From positions 1-46,598 of the forward strand of contig MGTI01000157.1 of the NCBI GenBank assembly GCA_001799365.1: a DNA stretch of 46,598 bases. Direction: 5' to 3'. The first letter of the stretch is position 1. The number at the start of each line of letters is the position of its first letter. This document shows, one piece after another, positions 41,416 to 46,598 of this stretch. The position numbers were made by a program, and so were the translations under genes. The stretch is from Desulfobacterales bacterium GWB2_56_26. Lineage in GTDB: Bacteria > Desulfobacterota > Desulfobulbia > Desulfobulbales > Desulfocapsaceae. A model generated the notes under the pieces. The model had not been told where the DNA came from and searched no databases. It was given only the letters and a program-made list of their open reading frames with translations.

Positions 41416-41616
41416 TCAATCGTGAAAGGGCCCGGGAGCGCAGAGGGCACCTTCGGTGTTCGCCTTCTTCCCGCAATTGCCGCAGATGAATGTCGGATTT
41501 TTCGTCATTTTTTCGATTACCGCAGTTTTTCCCGCAGTTGTCAATTCACACAGATGCATCGCGTGGTTGTCTGGATTGGTGCACAGATTGTCGATGTTGA
41601 TCAGTCGGTCACTCAT
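41416..41616 (-). CDS. Small cysteine-rich protein, probable zinc-binding
   Basis: A 66-residue protein not assigned to a named family by me. It contains CxxPDNHAMHLCEL (first Cys pair with two His between), then FICGNCGKKANTEGALCAPG with CxxC plus one more Cys, so a small Zn site is likely (CxxC and HxxxHxC-type ligands). GAGGA lies before ATG 41614-41616, better than the longer start at 41787, which reads through upstream DNA in a non-protein-like way. I recall similar short proteins in sulfate reducers, without a known role. It lies upstream of cimA on the same strand, separated by 231 bases with its own promoter-like DNA. Confidence 0.6.
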   Translation of the reverse strand: MSDRLINIDNLCTNPDNHAMHLCELTTAGKTAVIEKMTKNPTFICGNCGKKANTEGALCAPGPFHD

Positions 41617-41774
41617 AGTGTTGTCCTCTTCTGTTTTTGTGGAAAACTCGAAACCTCTTTGTAATAAGTATCCCGGAAGACAGCGAAGATAGCAAGCCAT
41701 GAAAGGCAGGACAGACGCTTCCTGCAAGGTGGTAAAAAACCAGGCCAGCGCCATCGCCTTAAGGTGACCGGAAA

Positions 41775-41787
41775 TTGGTCCTACCAA
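41775..41787. promoter_or_regulatory. FadR/PdhR-type operator palindrome TTGGT-CCT-ACCAA
   Basis: A perfect 5-bp palindrome with a 3-base centre, TTGGTCCTACCAA, the known consensus style for PdhR, LldR and related FadR-subfamily GntR repressors (TTGGTnnnACCAA). It lies 320 bases before the GntR-type gene at 42105 and 160 bases before the divergent small gene's start. Confidence 0.65.
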
Positions 41788-41868
41788 AGTTGATCGCTGA
41801 TCGTCATATGGGAAAAAAGTATTGTTCTCAGTTTTTTAGACAAAAAATCAGCAGATCGAATACAATTA

Positions 41869-41882
41869 ATGGTGCTACCAAT
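41869..41882. promoter_or_regulatory. Second FadR/PdhR-type operator, ATGGT-GCT-ACCAAT
   Basis: A second site about 95 bases downstream of the first (nine helical turns): TGGT-GCT-ACCA is perfectly palindromic, with one mismatch to the TTGGTnnnACCAA style. Two sites upstream of a FadR-type gene suggest autoregulation with looping. Confidence 0.55.
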
Positions 41883-42104
41883 TGTGCGGCGATCGAGATG
41901 AATAGCGGTCGATTCTTGCTAAAGATCTCCCCTCCTGCCAACATAACATATTGTTGGAAAAAGGGTTTTTTCAACCGGATGGGGGATTTTGCATTGCATT
42001 TTTCCGGTTTTTTTCCTAACCTCGGGACCAATAGCGGCCTTGGAACTTGAAAAACATCGGAAATGCCGCCTCAGATTATGAAACTTTAGCTTCAGACAAA
42101 ATTC

Positions 42105-42806
42105 ATGAACCTCAAGCCAATTAAACCGAAACGTATTTCCGATCAGGTCTTCGAACAGATCCGGGAATTGATCTATAAGGGTGAGTTTAAACCGGGCCAG
42201 CAGATTCTCCCGGAAAGGGAGTTGGCCATGTCTATGGCCGTGAGTCGGACTTCGGTTCGAAACGCCATCAATAAGCTCGTCACCCTCGGCCTGCTCGAAC
42301 ACCGTCAGGGCCAGGGAACCTTTGTCAGCTCGCCGGAAAATCGGGAAGGCAACCCGCTTGCTGCCGTGATGGCAACCGATGAGGCAACCCTCGACGATCT
42401 GCTCGAGGTGCGTCTGGGGTTGGAATGCAATGCCGCAATGCTCGCGGCCCAACGGGCAACCGAAGCGGATTTGAAAGCCATAAAGAAAAGTCTGGAGGAA
42501 ATGGCCGAGGATCTGGAGGGCACTGGAAAAATCGGCACCGGTCCGGATACCGCCTTTCATATGGCCGTGACATTTTCCACCAAGAACCCGGTGCTCATCC
42601 ATCTGATGCGTAACTTCTACGATTTTCTCTTTGTCGGAATCAAAAAGAATCTCACCCACATGTACATGGACCGGGGGGCACTCGACGATGTGATCGACCA
42701 TCATCGGGCCGTCTACGAGGCAATCGTGCGTCGATCGCCCCAGGAAGCCCATGATGCCATGCGCACCCACATCCGGTACGTCCAGGAGTATTTCCGTACC
42801 CGTTGA
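42105..42806 (+). CDS. GntR-family regulator, FadR/PdhR subfamily
   Basis: A 233-residue regulator. Residues 5-75: winged helix-turn-helix (ISDQVFEQIRELIYKGEFKP, GQQILPERELAMSMAVSRTS, VRNAINKLVTLGLLEHRQGQ, GTFVSS). Residues about 90-225: FCD effector domain with metal-ligand pattern (DLLEVRLGLECNAAMLAAQR, DTAFHMAVTFSTKNPVLIHL, DHHRAVYEAIVRRSPQEAHD, AMRTHIRYVQEYF). The pattern is of PdhR/LldR-like proteins that sense pyruvate, lactate or similar. It probably controls itself through the palindromes at 41775 and 41869 and, by position, the adjoining TRAP genes that seem made for 2-oxoacids. No clear ribosome site before ATG 42105, but the domain begins right there. A strong terminator follows. 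Confidence 0.88.
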   Translation: MNLKPIKPKRISDQVFEQIRELIYKGEFKPGQQILPERELAMSMAVSRTSVRNAINKLVTLGLLEHRQGQGTFVSSPENREGNPLAAVMATDEATLDDLLEVRLGLECNAAMLAAQRATEADLKAIKKSLEEMAEDLEGTGKIGTGPDTAFHMAVTFSTKNPVLIHLMRNFYDFLFVGIKKNLTHMYMDRGALDDVIDHHRAVYEAIVRRSPQEAHDAMRTHIRYVQEYFRTR

Positions 42807-42824
42807 GCCCTGCTTCGTCTCTCC

Positions 42825-42860
42825 AGGCTCGCTGCATCCGTGATGCAGCGAGCCTTTCTT
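42825..42860. terminator. Shared terminator of the GntR and dctM genes
   Basis: AGGCTCGCTGCAT (42825-42837) and ATGCAGCGAGCCT (42843-42855) form a perfect 13-bp stem with a 5-base loop CCGTG, followed by TTCTT on the plus strand. It ends the GntR gene; its right flank touches the dctM stop codon, so it probably also ends the convergent TRAP operon. Confidence 0.88.
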
Positions 42861-44193
42861 ATTGAGCCAGCCCGTAAAATTTCGGATAAAGTGCCACCGT
42901 CATCAGGACGATGGCCTGAAGAATAATGAAGGGCACAACTCCTTTGTAGATATCGGTAGTTCGTACCTCCGGCGGGCAGACCCCCTTAAGATAGAAGAGC
43001 GAAAAGCCGAATGGCGGGGTCAAAAAGGAGGTCTGCAGGTTCATGGCAATCATGATGGCAAAGAACAGCGGTTCGAGACCAATGGCCGTGGCGATAGGCA
43101 GCAGAACGGGGACCACGATATAGCAGATCTCGAAGAAATCGATGAAAAAGCCAAGCACAAAGACGGTCAGGTTGGCCAGGAACAGAAACGTCCATTTCGC
43201 GCCGGGCAGGTTGAGCAGGGCCTCTTCGACTATCGAATCCGCACCGCTGTAGAGAAACACCATGGAAAAGGCGGTGGCGCCGATGAGAATGGCGAAGACC
43301 ATGGCCGTCACCTTCACCGTTTCGAGCCCGGACTCCTCGACAACCTGCCAGCTCAGTTTCCGGTACATGGCAGCCAGGACCATCGCGCCGATGCAGCCGA
43401 CGGCGGCGGATTCGGTGGGAGTGGCAATGCCCATGAAGATAGAACCAAGCACCAGCACGATAAGGGTTATCGGCGGCAGAATGGCAATGAGAGCCTTCCT
43501 GACATTGACGAACACGGTGCCGTCCTGGGCCGGCATGGCCGGTCCGGCATTCCTGTCGATGAACGCCACGACGAGGATGTAGACGACATAAAGAGCCACC
43601 AGCATCAAGCCGGGATACAATGCGGCTTGAAAGAGATCGCCAACCGGCAGTTGGAAAATATCGCCGAGGACGATCAGCACGACGGAAGGCGGAATGATCT
43701 GCCCCAAGGTTCCGGCGGCGCAGATTGTGCCTGTCGCCAATCTCTTGGAATAGCCGTATTTCAGCATGACCGGCAGGGAAATCACGCCCATGGCCACCAC
43801 CGAAGCGCCCACCACGCCGGTCGAGGCGGCCAGCATGGTCCCGACCAAGACGGTACTGACGGCAATTCCACCCCGGACCCTGCCGAACAGGGTGCCCATG
43901 GATTCCAGCAGCTTTTCGGCGAGTTGCGACTTCTGTAGGATTATGCCCATAAAAATGAAGAGGGGAATGGCCATCAGGATGGTGTTGTTCATGATGGAGT
44001 AGACCCGGAACGGCATCATCGAGAACATCTGCAGAAATTCCTTGGAAATCGCAGCCATGCTCACGTCCGGCGCGATCTCGACGATCGCCGCCAGGATGCC
44101 GAAGAAGATGGAGACGGAGCCGAAGGTAAAGGCGACCGGATAGCCGATGGCCAGCAGCATGAGAGCCGAACAGAACATGATTATACCGATCAT
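42859..44193 (-). CDS. TRAP transporter large permease, DctM type
   Basis: A 444-residue membrane protein with about twelve hydrophobic helices, the ion-coupled channel part of a TRAP importer. Family landmarks: YPVAFTFGSVSIFFG, IPLFIFMGIILQKSQLAEKL, ASTGVVGASVVAMGVISLPV, YSKRLATGTICAAGTLGQII, PPSVVLIVLGDIFQLPVG, PTESAAVGCIGAMVLA and FLTPPFGFSLFYLKGV. The ATG at 44191-44193 overlaps the DctQ stop (ATGA), so the two are coupled. The genes match the TakP-like binding protein upstream. Confidence 0.93.
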   Translation of the reverse strand: MIGIIMFCSALMLLAIGYPVAFTFGSVSIFFGILAAIVEIAPDVSMAAISKEFLQMFSMMPFRVYSIMNNTILMAIPLFIFMGIILQKSQLAEKLLESMGTLFGRVRGGIAVSTVLVGTMLAASTGVVGASVVAMGVISLPVMLKYGYSKRLATGTICAAGTLGQIIPPSVVLIVLGDIFQLPVGDLFQAALYPGLMLVALYVVYILVVAFIDRNAGPAMPAQDGTVFVNVRKALIAILPPITLIVLVLGSIFMGIATPTESAAVGCIGAMVLAAMYRKLSWQVVEESGLETVKVTAMVFAILIGATAFSMVFLYSGADSIVEEALLNLPGAKWTFLFLANLTVFVLGFFIDFFEICYIVVPVLLPIATAIGLEPLFFAIMIAMNLQTSFLTPPFGFSLFYLKGVCPPEVRTTDIYKGVVPFIILQAIVLMTVALYPKFYGLAQ

Positions 44194-44741
44194 TTACTTT
44201 CCTCCAGGGTCTCGTGTTGCTGCGGAGCGATATTTTGGGGCCTGGCATTACGCAGGATATTGATGTTTTGCACGATGTAGCCGAAGGCGGTGAAGATCAG
44301 CAGGGAAAAAGACAGAGGGATCATGCCCTTGATCAGGTAACGGTACGGCAGGCCGCCCGGGTTTTCCGATATTTCCTTGATCTTATAGGAATCCTGGACA
44401 AAGTCGAGCGAGCCGAACAGAATGAGCAGGGCGAGAGGCAACAGGAAAAAGACGGTGCCGACGATATTGATCAGGGCTTTCTTGCGCGGCGAAAACCGAT
44501 CATAGAGAAAATCGACCCGGACGTGTGCTTCGTCGATGAGGGACACGGAGACGCCAAAGAGGATGACGATGGAGAAGAGATGCCATTCCAACTCCTGCAT
44601 CGCCACCGAACTGTTGTGGAAAGAATAGCGCATGATAACATCGAAAAAGACATTGACGGCCATCAGTAGAAAGACCACCGACAGCATCTTCCCCCAAACC
44701 CGGTTCAGTCGGCGATAAAATTTTTCAATCTCGATCAGCAT
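44190..44741 (-). CDS. TRAP transporter small permease, DctQ type
   Basis: A 183-residue four-helix membrane protein that links the binding protein to DctM. Helices lie at about 15-37, 50-72, 92-112 and 138-160, with the DctQ hallmark VFFDVIMRYSFHNSSVAMQE followed by LEWHLFSIVILFGVSVSLI and a charged DEAHVRVDFLYDRFSPRKK loop. Length is normal. GGAGGA precedes ATG 44739-44741; a longer reading by ten residues is not needed. The dctP gene ends 197 bases upstream with a terminator between, so the membrane genes get only read-through or a second promoter. Confidence 0.9.
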   Translation of the reverse strand: MLIEIEKFYRRLNRVWGKMLSVVFLLMAVNVFFDVIMRYSFHNSSVAMQELEWHLFSIVILFGVSVSLIDEAHVRVDFLYDRFSPRKKALINIVGTVFFLLPLALLILFGSLDFVQDSYKIKEISENPGGLPYRYLIKGMIPLSFSLLIFTAFGYIVQNINILRNARPQNIAPQQHETLEESK

Positions 44742-44855
44742 TTGTTCCTCCAGGCACCCGGGATCGGTCACCGGTTTAAGACATTTTCACCCCACTTTCT
44801 GGGACCTCAATCTCGACAGCTGCTCCAACATGGCATGCCGGACTTCTGTTGTAAA

Positions 44856-44900
44856 TAAAAAAGAAAAACCGTCCATCCACCTTAAACAGTGGATGGGCGG
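44856..44900 (-). terminator. Terminator after dctP, before dctQ
   Basis: On the minus strand, CCGCCCATCCAC (from 44900 to 44889) pairs with GTGGATGGACGG (44880-44869), a 12-bp stem with one G-U pair and an 8-base loop, followed by TTTTTCTTTTTT. It stands 38 bases after the dctP stop and about 115 bases before dctQ, so it should cut most transcripts after dctP. Confidence 0.88.
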
Positions 44901-44937
44901 TGAAATCGGCAGAGCTTATACCGGAACCCGGCATCGA

Positions 44938-46011
44938 TTATTTGGCGATCGCTTCAGTGGTCTCAAGATAGTACTGGGTCGACATCTTGCTCCATTCGCG
45001 GGCTTTTTTCATATACTTCTGCTGGGAATCGTAGACTTCCTTGAATTCGGGGTTCTGGGCGGCATAGGCTTCCATGACCTCGTCGTTGGCCTTCTTCATC
45101 GCCTTCAGAACCTCCGGTGGGAAGGTCATGACCTTGATGTTCGGGTGCTCCGACTTCATTACCTCCCAGGCCTTGGCACTGGCGTCGAAGTTCTCGCTGA
45201 GCATGTCGGCGGCGACGGCCTGCATGGCGGTCTTGAGGACCGTCTGGTAGCTCTTCGGCAATTTGTCGAAGGCTTCCTTGTTGATGAGGAACTGCATGTC
45301 CGAGGCGGGCTCATGCCAGCCGGTGTAATAGTAGGGGGCGATCTTATGGAAGCCCATCTTGATGTCCATGCCGGGCCCCACCCATTCGAGGGCATCGATG
45401 GTGCCGCGATCGAGGGAGGTGTACATTTCCCCGGGCGCAATATTGGTGACGTTGACCCCGAGTTTGGCGAAGACCTCGCCGGCCAGACCGGGAATACGCA
45501 TTTTCAGGCCCTTCAGGTCATCCAGCGACTTGATTTCTTTCCTGAACCAGCCGCCCATCTGCACGCCGGTGTTGCCGCCGGGGAAGGAATAGACGTTGAA
45601 CTTGCTGTAGACTTTTTCCTGCAGTTTCTGGCCGTCGTCATACCAGAGCCAGGCATTCTGCTCGTCGGAGGTCATGCCGAAGGGGACGGAGGTGAAGAAA
45701 ACGGTGGTGATGTCTTTGCCCTTCCAGTAGTAGGAGGCGGAGTGGCCCATCTCGAACTGTCCGCCTTTGACCATGTCGAGAATCTCGAGGGCGGCTTTGT
45801 GCTTCTCGGCGCCGTCCACCTTGATCTCGAAATTGCCATCCGTCATCTCGCTCACGATTTTTGCCAGTTTCGGCGCCGGCGAGGCCAGCGGGGTCAAAGT
45901 GGACGGCCAGGTCATGGCCAGTTTCCAGCGGACTTTTTCGGCGGCCAGAGCCGGCGATGCAATCAGCACGCAGGCGGCAAGCGCACAGGCGATCTTCCCG
46001 ATTCGTTTCAT
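44938..46011 (-). CDS. TRAP transporter binding protein, TakP-like (2-oxoacid type)
   Basis: A 357-residue periplasmic TRAP receptor. Signal peptide residues 1-23 (cut after ALA). TakP-like landmarks: RWKLAMTWPSTLTPLASPAP, GGQFEMGHSASYYWKGKDIT, FFTSVPFGMTSDEQNAWLWY, FPGGNTGVQMGGWFRKEIKS, GLKMRIPGLAGEVFAKLGVN (Arg expected to grip the carboxylate) and GTIDALEWVGPGMDIKMGFH with the Glu-Trp pair that holds ion and ligand in Rhodobacter TakP. This subgroup binds pyruvate and other 2-oxoacids or 2-hydroxyacids with a cation. GGGAGG lies before ATG 46009-46011. It is the first gene of a TRAP set with a terminator before dctQ, and three CGCAGTAT elements lie in its promoter region. Confidence 0.88.
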   Translation of the reverse strand: MKRIGKIACALAACVLIASPALAAEKVRWKLAMTWPSTLTPLASPAPKLAKIVSEMTDGNFEIKVDGAEKHKAALEILDMVKGGQFEMGHSASYYWKGKDITTVFFTSVPFGMTSDEQNAWLWYDDGQKLQEKVYSKFNVYSFPGGNTGVQMGGWFRKEIKSLDDLKGLKMRIPGLAGEVFAKLGVNVTNIAPGEMYTSLDRGTIDALEWVGPGMDIKMGFHKIAPYYYTGWHEPASDMQFLINKEAFDKLPKSYQTVLKTAMQAVAADMLSENFDASAKAWEVMKSEHPNIKVMTFPPEVLKAMKKANDEVMEAYAAQNPEFKEVYDSQQKYMKKAREWSKMSTQYYLETTEAIAK

Positions 46012-46060
46012 ACTCTCCTCCCAAATAGGTTTAAACATAGCCCGGAACGGGCGGGGTTGC

Positions 46061-46104
46061 ATACTGCGCGCCCCTTCCACCACGCAGTATCTTTTTCGCA
46101 GTAT
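46061..46104. promoter_or_regulatory. Three CGCAGTAT elements upstream of dctP
   Basis: The 8-mer CGCAGTAT occurs at 46083-46090 and 46097-46104 in direct order, 14 bases apart, and inverted (ATACTGCG) at 46061-46068, forming an 8-bp palindrome with the first. The cluster is 50-95 bases before the dctP start codon (46011). Such clusters usually bind a regulator; it does not look like the FadR-type sites in front of the GntR gene, so a different factor may act here. Confidence 0.5.
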
Positions 46105-46221
46105 CCTTTTAATCCCTGATATTTAATACGCCGGGCATAATAAGGCAACAACCGATAACAGTCTCGGTTATTTACGGGTGAAAAAAAAGTGATAAGAAGT
46201 ATAGAACTAAGGACTGATCAA

Positions 46222-46297
46222 TGAGGACTGTAGGGGCGAAAAATCTTTCGCCCTCCAATTTGGGCGAAAGATTTTTCGCCCCTACCTTCAGTCCTCA
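46222..46297. repeat. REP-like element: perfect 24-bp inverted repeat with GTAG ends
   Basis: Arms at 46230-46253 and 46262-46285 are perfectly complementary over 24 bases, separated by an 8-base loop TCCAATTT. Each arm starts (outer end) with GTAGGGGCG and carries an internal GGGCGAAA/TTTCGCCC. A looser outer pairing (TGAGGACT 46222-46229 with AGTCCTCA 46290-46297) extends it past a 4-base bulge. A GTAG tetranucleotide beside a hairpin is the mark of REP sequences moved by REP-associated tyrosine transposases. It lies between dctP and the arginase gene, with no transposase here. Confidence 0.75.
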
Positions 46298-46310
46298 GCA
46301 CTCATCCTCG

Positions 46311-46598
46311 TCAGAGAATTTTTTTGCCGAACAGGGAGGAGACCAGGTTGACGGCCATCTGGGCGGTGCGGTTCTGGATGTCGAGGATGGGATTGATTTC
46401 CATGATGTCGACGGAGTGCAGCTTGTCGGTCTCGGCGAGAATCTCCATGATCAATTGCCCTTCCCGGTAGGTCAGCCCGCCCTGCGACGGAGTGCCGACA
46501 CCCGGCGCATCGAGGGGGTCCATTACATCGAGATCGAGGCTGACATGGATTTTTTCCAGGTGTTTGAACCCCTGCAGGACCTTGGTGAGGACCGCGCG
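46311..46598 (-). CDS. Arginase/ureohydrolase, C-terminal part (cut by window edge)
   Basis: The last 95 residues of a manganese ureohydrolase. Seen: HVSLDLDVMDPLDAPGVGTP, with the SxDxDxxDP metal-binding motif of the arginase family, QGGLTYREGQLIMEILAETD and VDIMEINPILDIQNRTAQMA, which closes with the NP-LD--N-TA--AV pattern of arginases (RocF type) rather than agmatinases (which have VEVSP-YD). The start lies outside the window. If arginase, it splits arginine to ornithine and urea. It ends 25 bases after a REP-like repeat on its 3' side. Confidence 0.85.
   Translation of the reverse strand, partial: RAVLTKVLQGFKHLEKIHVSLDLDVMDPLDAPGVGTPSQGGLTYREGQLIMEILAETDKLHSVDIMEINPILDIQNRTAQMAVNLVSSLFGKKIL

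Larger units (their letters stand above)
41617..42104. other. AT-rich regulatory gap before the GntR-type gene
   Basis: About 490 bases with no gene I can support. It carries two FadR/PdhR-type palindromes (reported separately) and long A/T runs near 41820-41865 and 41940-42010, as expected for promoters of the divergent small Cys gene and the GntR regulator. A possible 91-codon frame at 41775-42050 has no ribosome site or recognisable protein. Confidence 0.5.

Noticed and set aside
41775-42050. A 91-codon open frame before the GntR-type gene
   Set aside because: It overlaps the apparent operators and AT-rich promoter DNA, has no ribosome site, and its translation resembles no protein.
42862-43938. 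A 358-codon plus-strand open frame across dctM
   Set aside because: Antisense to an obvious TRAP permease; highly charged low-complexity translation (Asp/Gly/His/Gln).
44830-46119. A 429-codon plus-strand open frame across dctP
   Set aside because: It covers a TakP-like binding protein with signal peptide and ribosome site on the other strand; no family pattern in the plus-strand reading.

Overview
The window looks like chromosomal DNA of a Gram-negative, flexible or strict anaerobe. The best guess is a deltaproteobacterium of the Desulfobulbus/Desulfocapsa kind (now Desulfobacterota). This rests on gene content only: a tungsten-type aldehyde:ferredoxin oxidoreductase with a polyferredoxin partner, periplasmic binding proteins with Sec signals, TRAP and ABC uptake systems, citramalate synthase, a Pil-Chp-like chemosensory cluster and a large hybrid histidine kinase. 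Base composition is moderately GC-rich and even across genes. I see no rRNA, tRNA, CRISPR array, insertion sequence or prophage gene.

Layout. 1-2500: start of glpD (cut by the window edge) with its repressor glpR upstream, then a divergent EamA-type exporter. 2800-4600: a glycine-zipper envelope protein with an Arg/Trp-rich repeat tail, a strong terminator, a decayed DUF2784 remnant, and terC. 4550-6700: an isochorismatase-fold hydrolase and a SnoaL-like protein transcribed away from a GlxA/FtrA-type AraC regulator. 6900-11020: cupin, CBS-pair protein, upp and an atypical transketolase. 11250-21700: a chemosensory operon in this order: PilJ-type MCP, LivK-like binding protein, PATAN(DUF4388)-like/TPR/zinc-ribbon/double-receiver protein, CheW, ChpA-like CheA with two HPt domains and a receiver, second CheW, stand-alone receiver. 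Just behind it lies the C-terminal remnant of a LysE/RhtB exporter. 21880-23530: a DUF2293 protein and a convergent PfkB-family kinase. 24110-26620: polar amino-acid ABC transporter. 26700-31870: BMP/nucleoside-type ABC transporter with gpt placed between the permeases and the ATPase. 31880-32790: PilZ protein. 32880-36090: four-cluster ferredoxin plus AOR, convergent with malate dehydrogenase. 36400-41180: hybrid histidine kinase convergent with cimA. 41400-46010: a small Cys protein, a FadR/PdhR-type regulator with apparent operators, and a TakP-like 2-oxoacid TRAP system (dctM, dctQ, dctP). The window ends with a REP-like perfect inverted repeat and the C-terminus of an arginase.

How the genes fit together. 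Purine and pyrimidine salvage is spread over the window (upp, Gpt in the BMP operon, a possible adenosine kinase). Organic-acid use is suggested by the TakP-like TRAP system, malate dehydrogenase, AOR and CimA. The most distinctive feature is the chemosensory operon: it has the PilJ/ChpA signature of type IV pilus-linked systems, lacks CheR and CheB in the window, and carries two unusual members, a periplasmic binding protein gene and the multidomain double-receiver protein. Several regulatory elements stand out: tandem CsoR-like G/C palindromes, an intrinsic-terminator-like hairpin inside a permease gene, another in the leader of the histidine kinase, a terminator between dctP and dctQ, and FadR/PdhR-type palindromes in front of the GntR gene.
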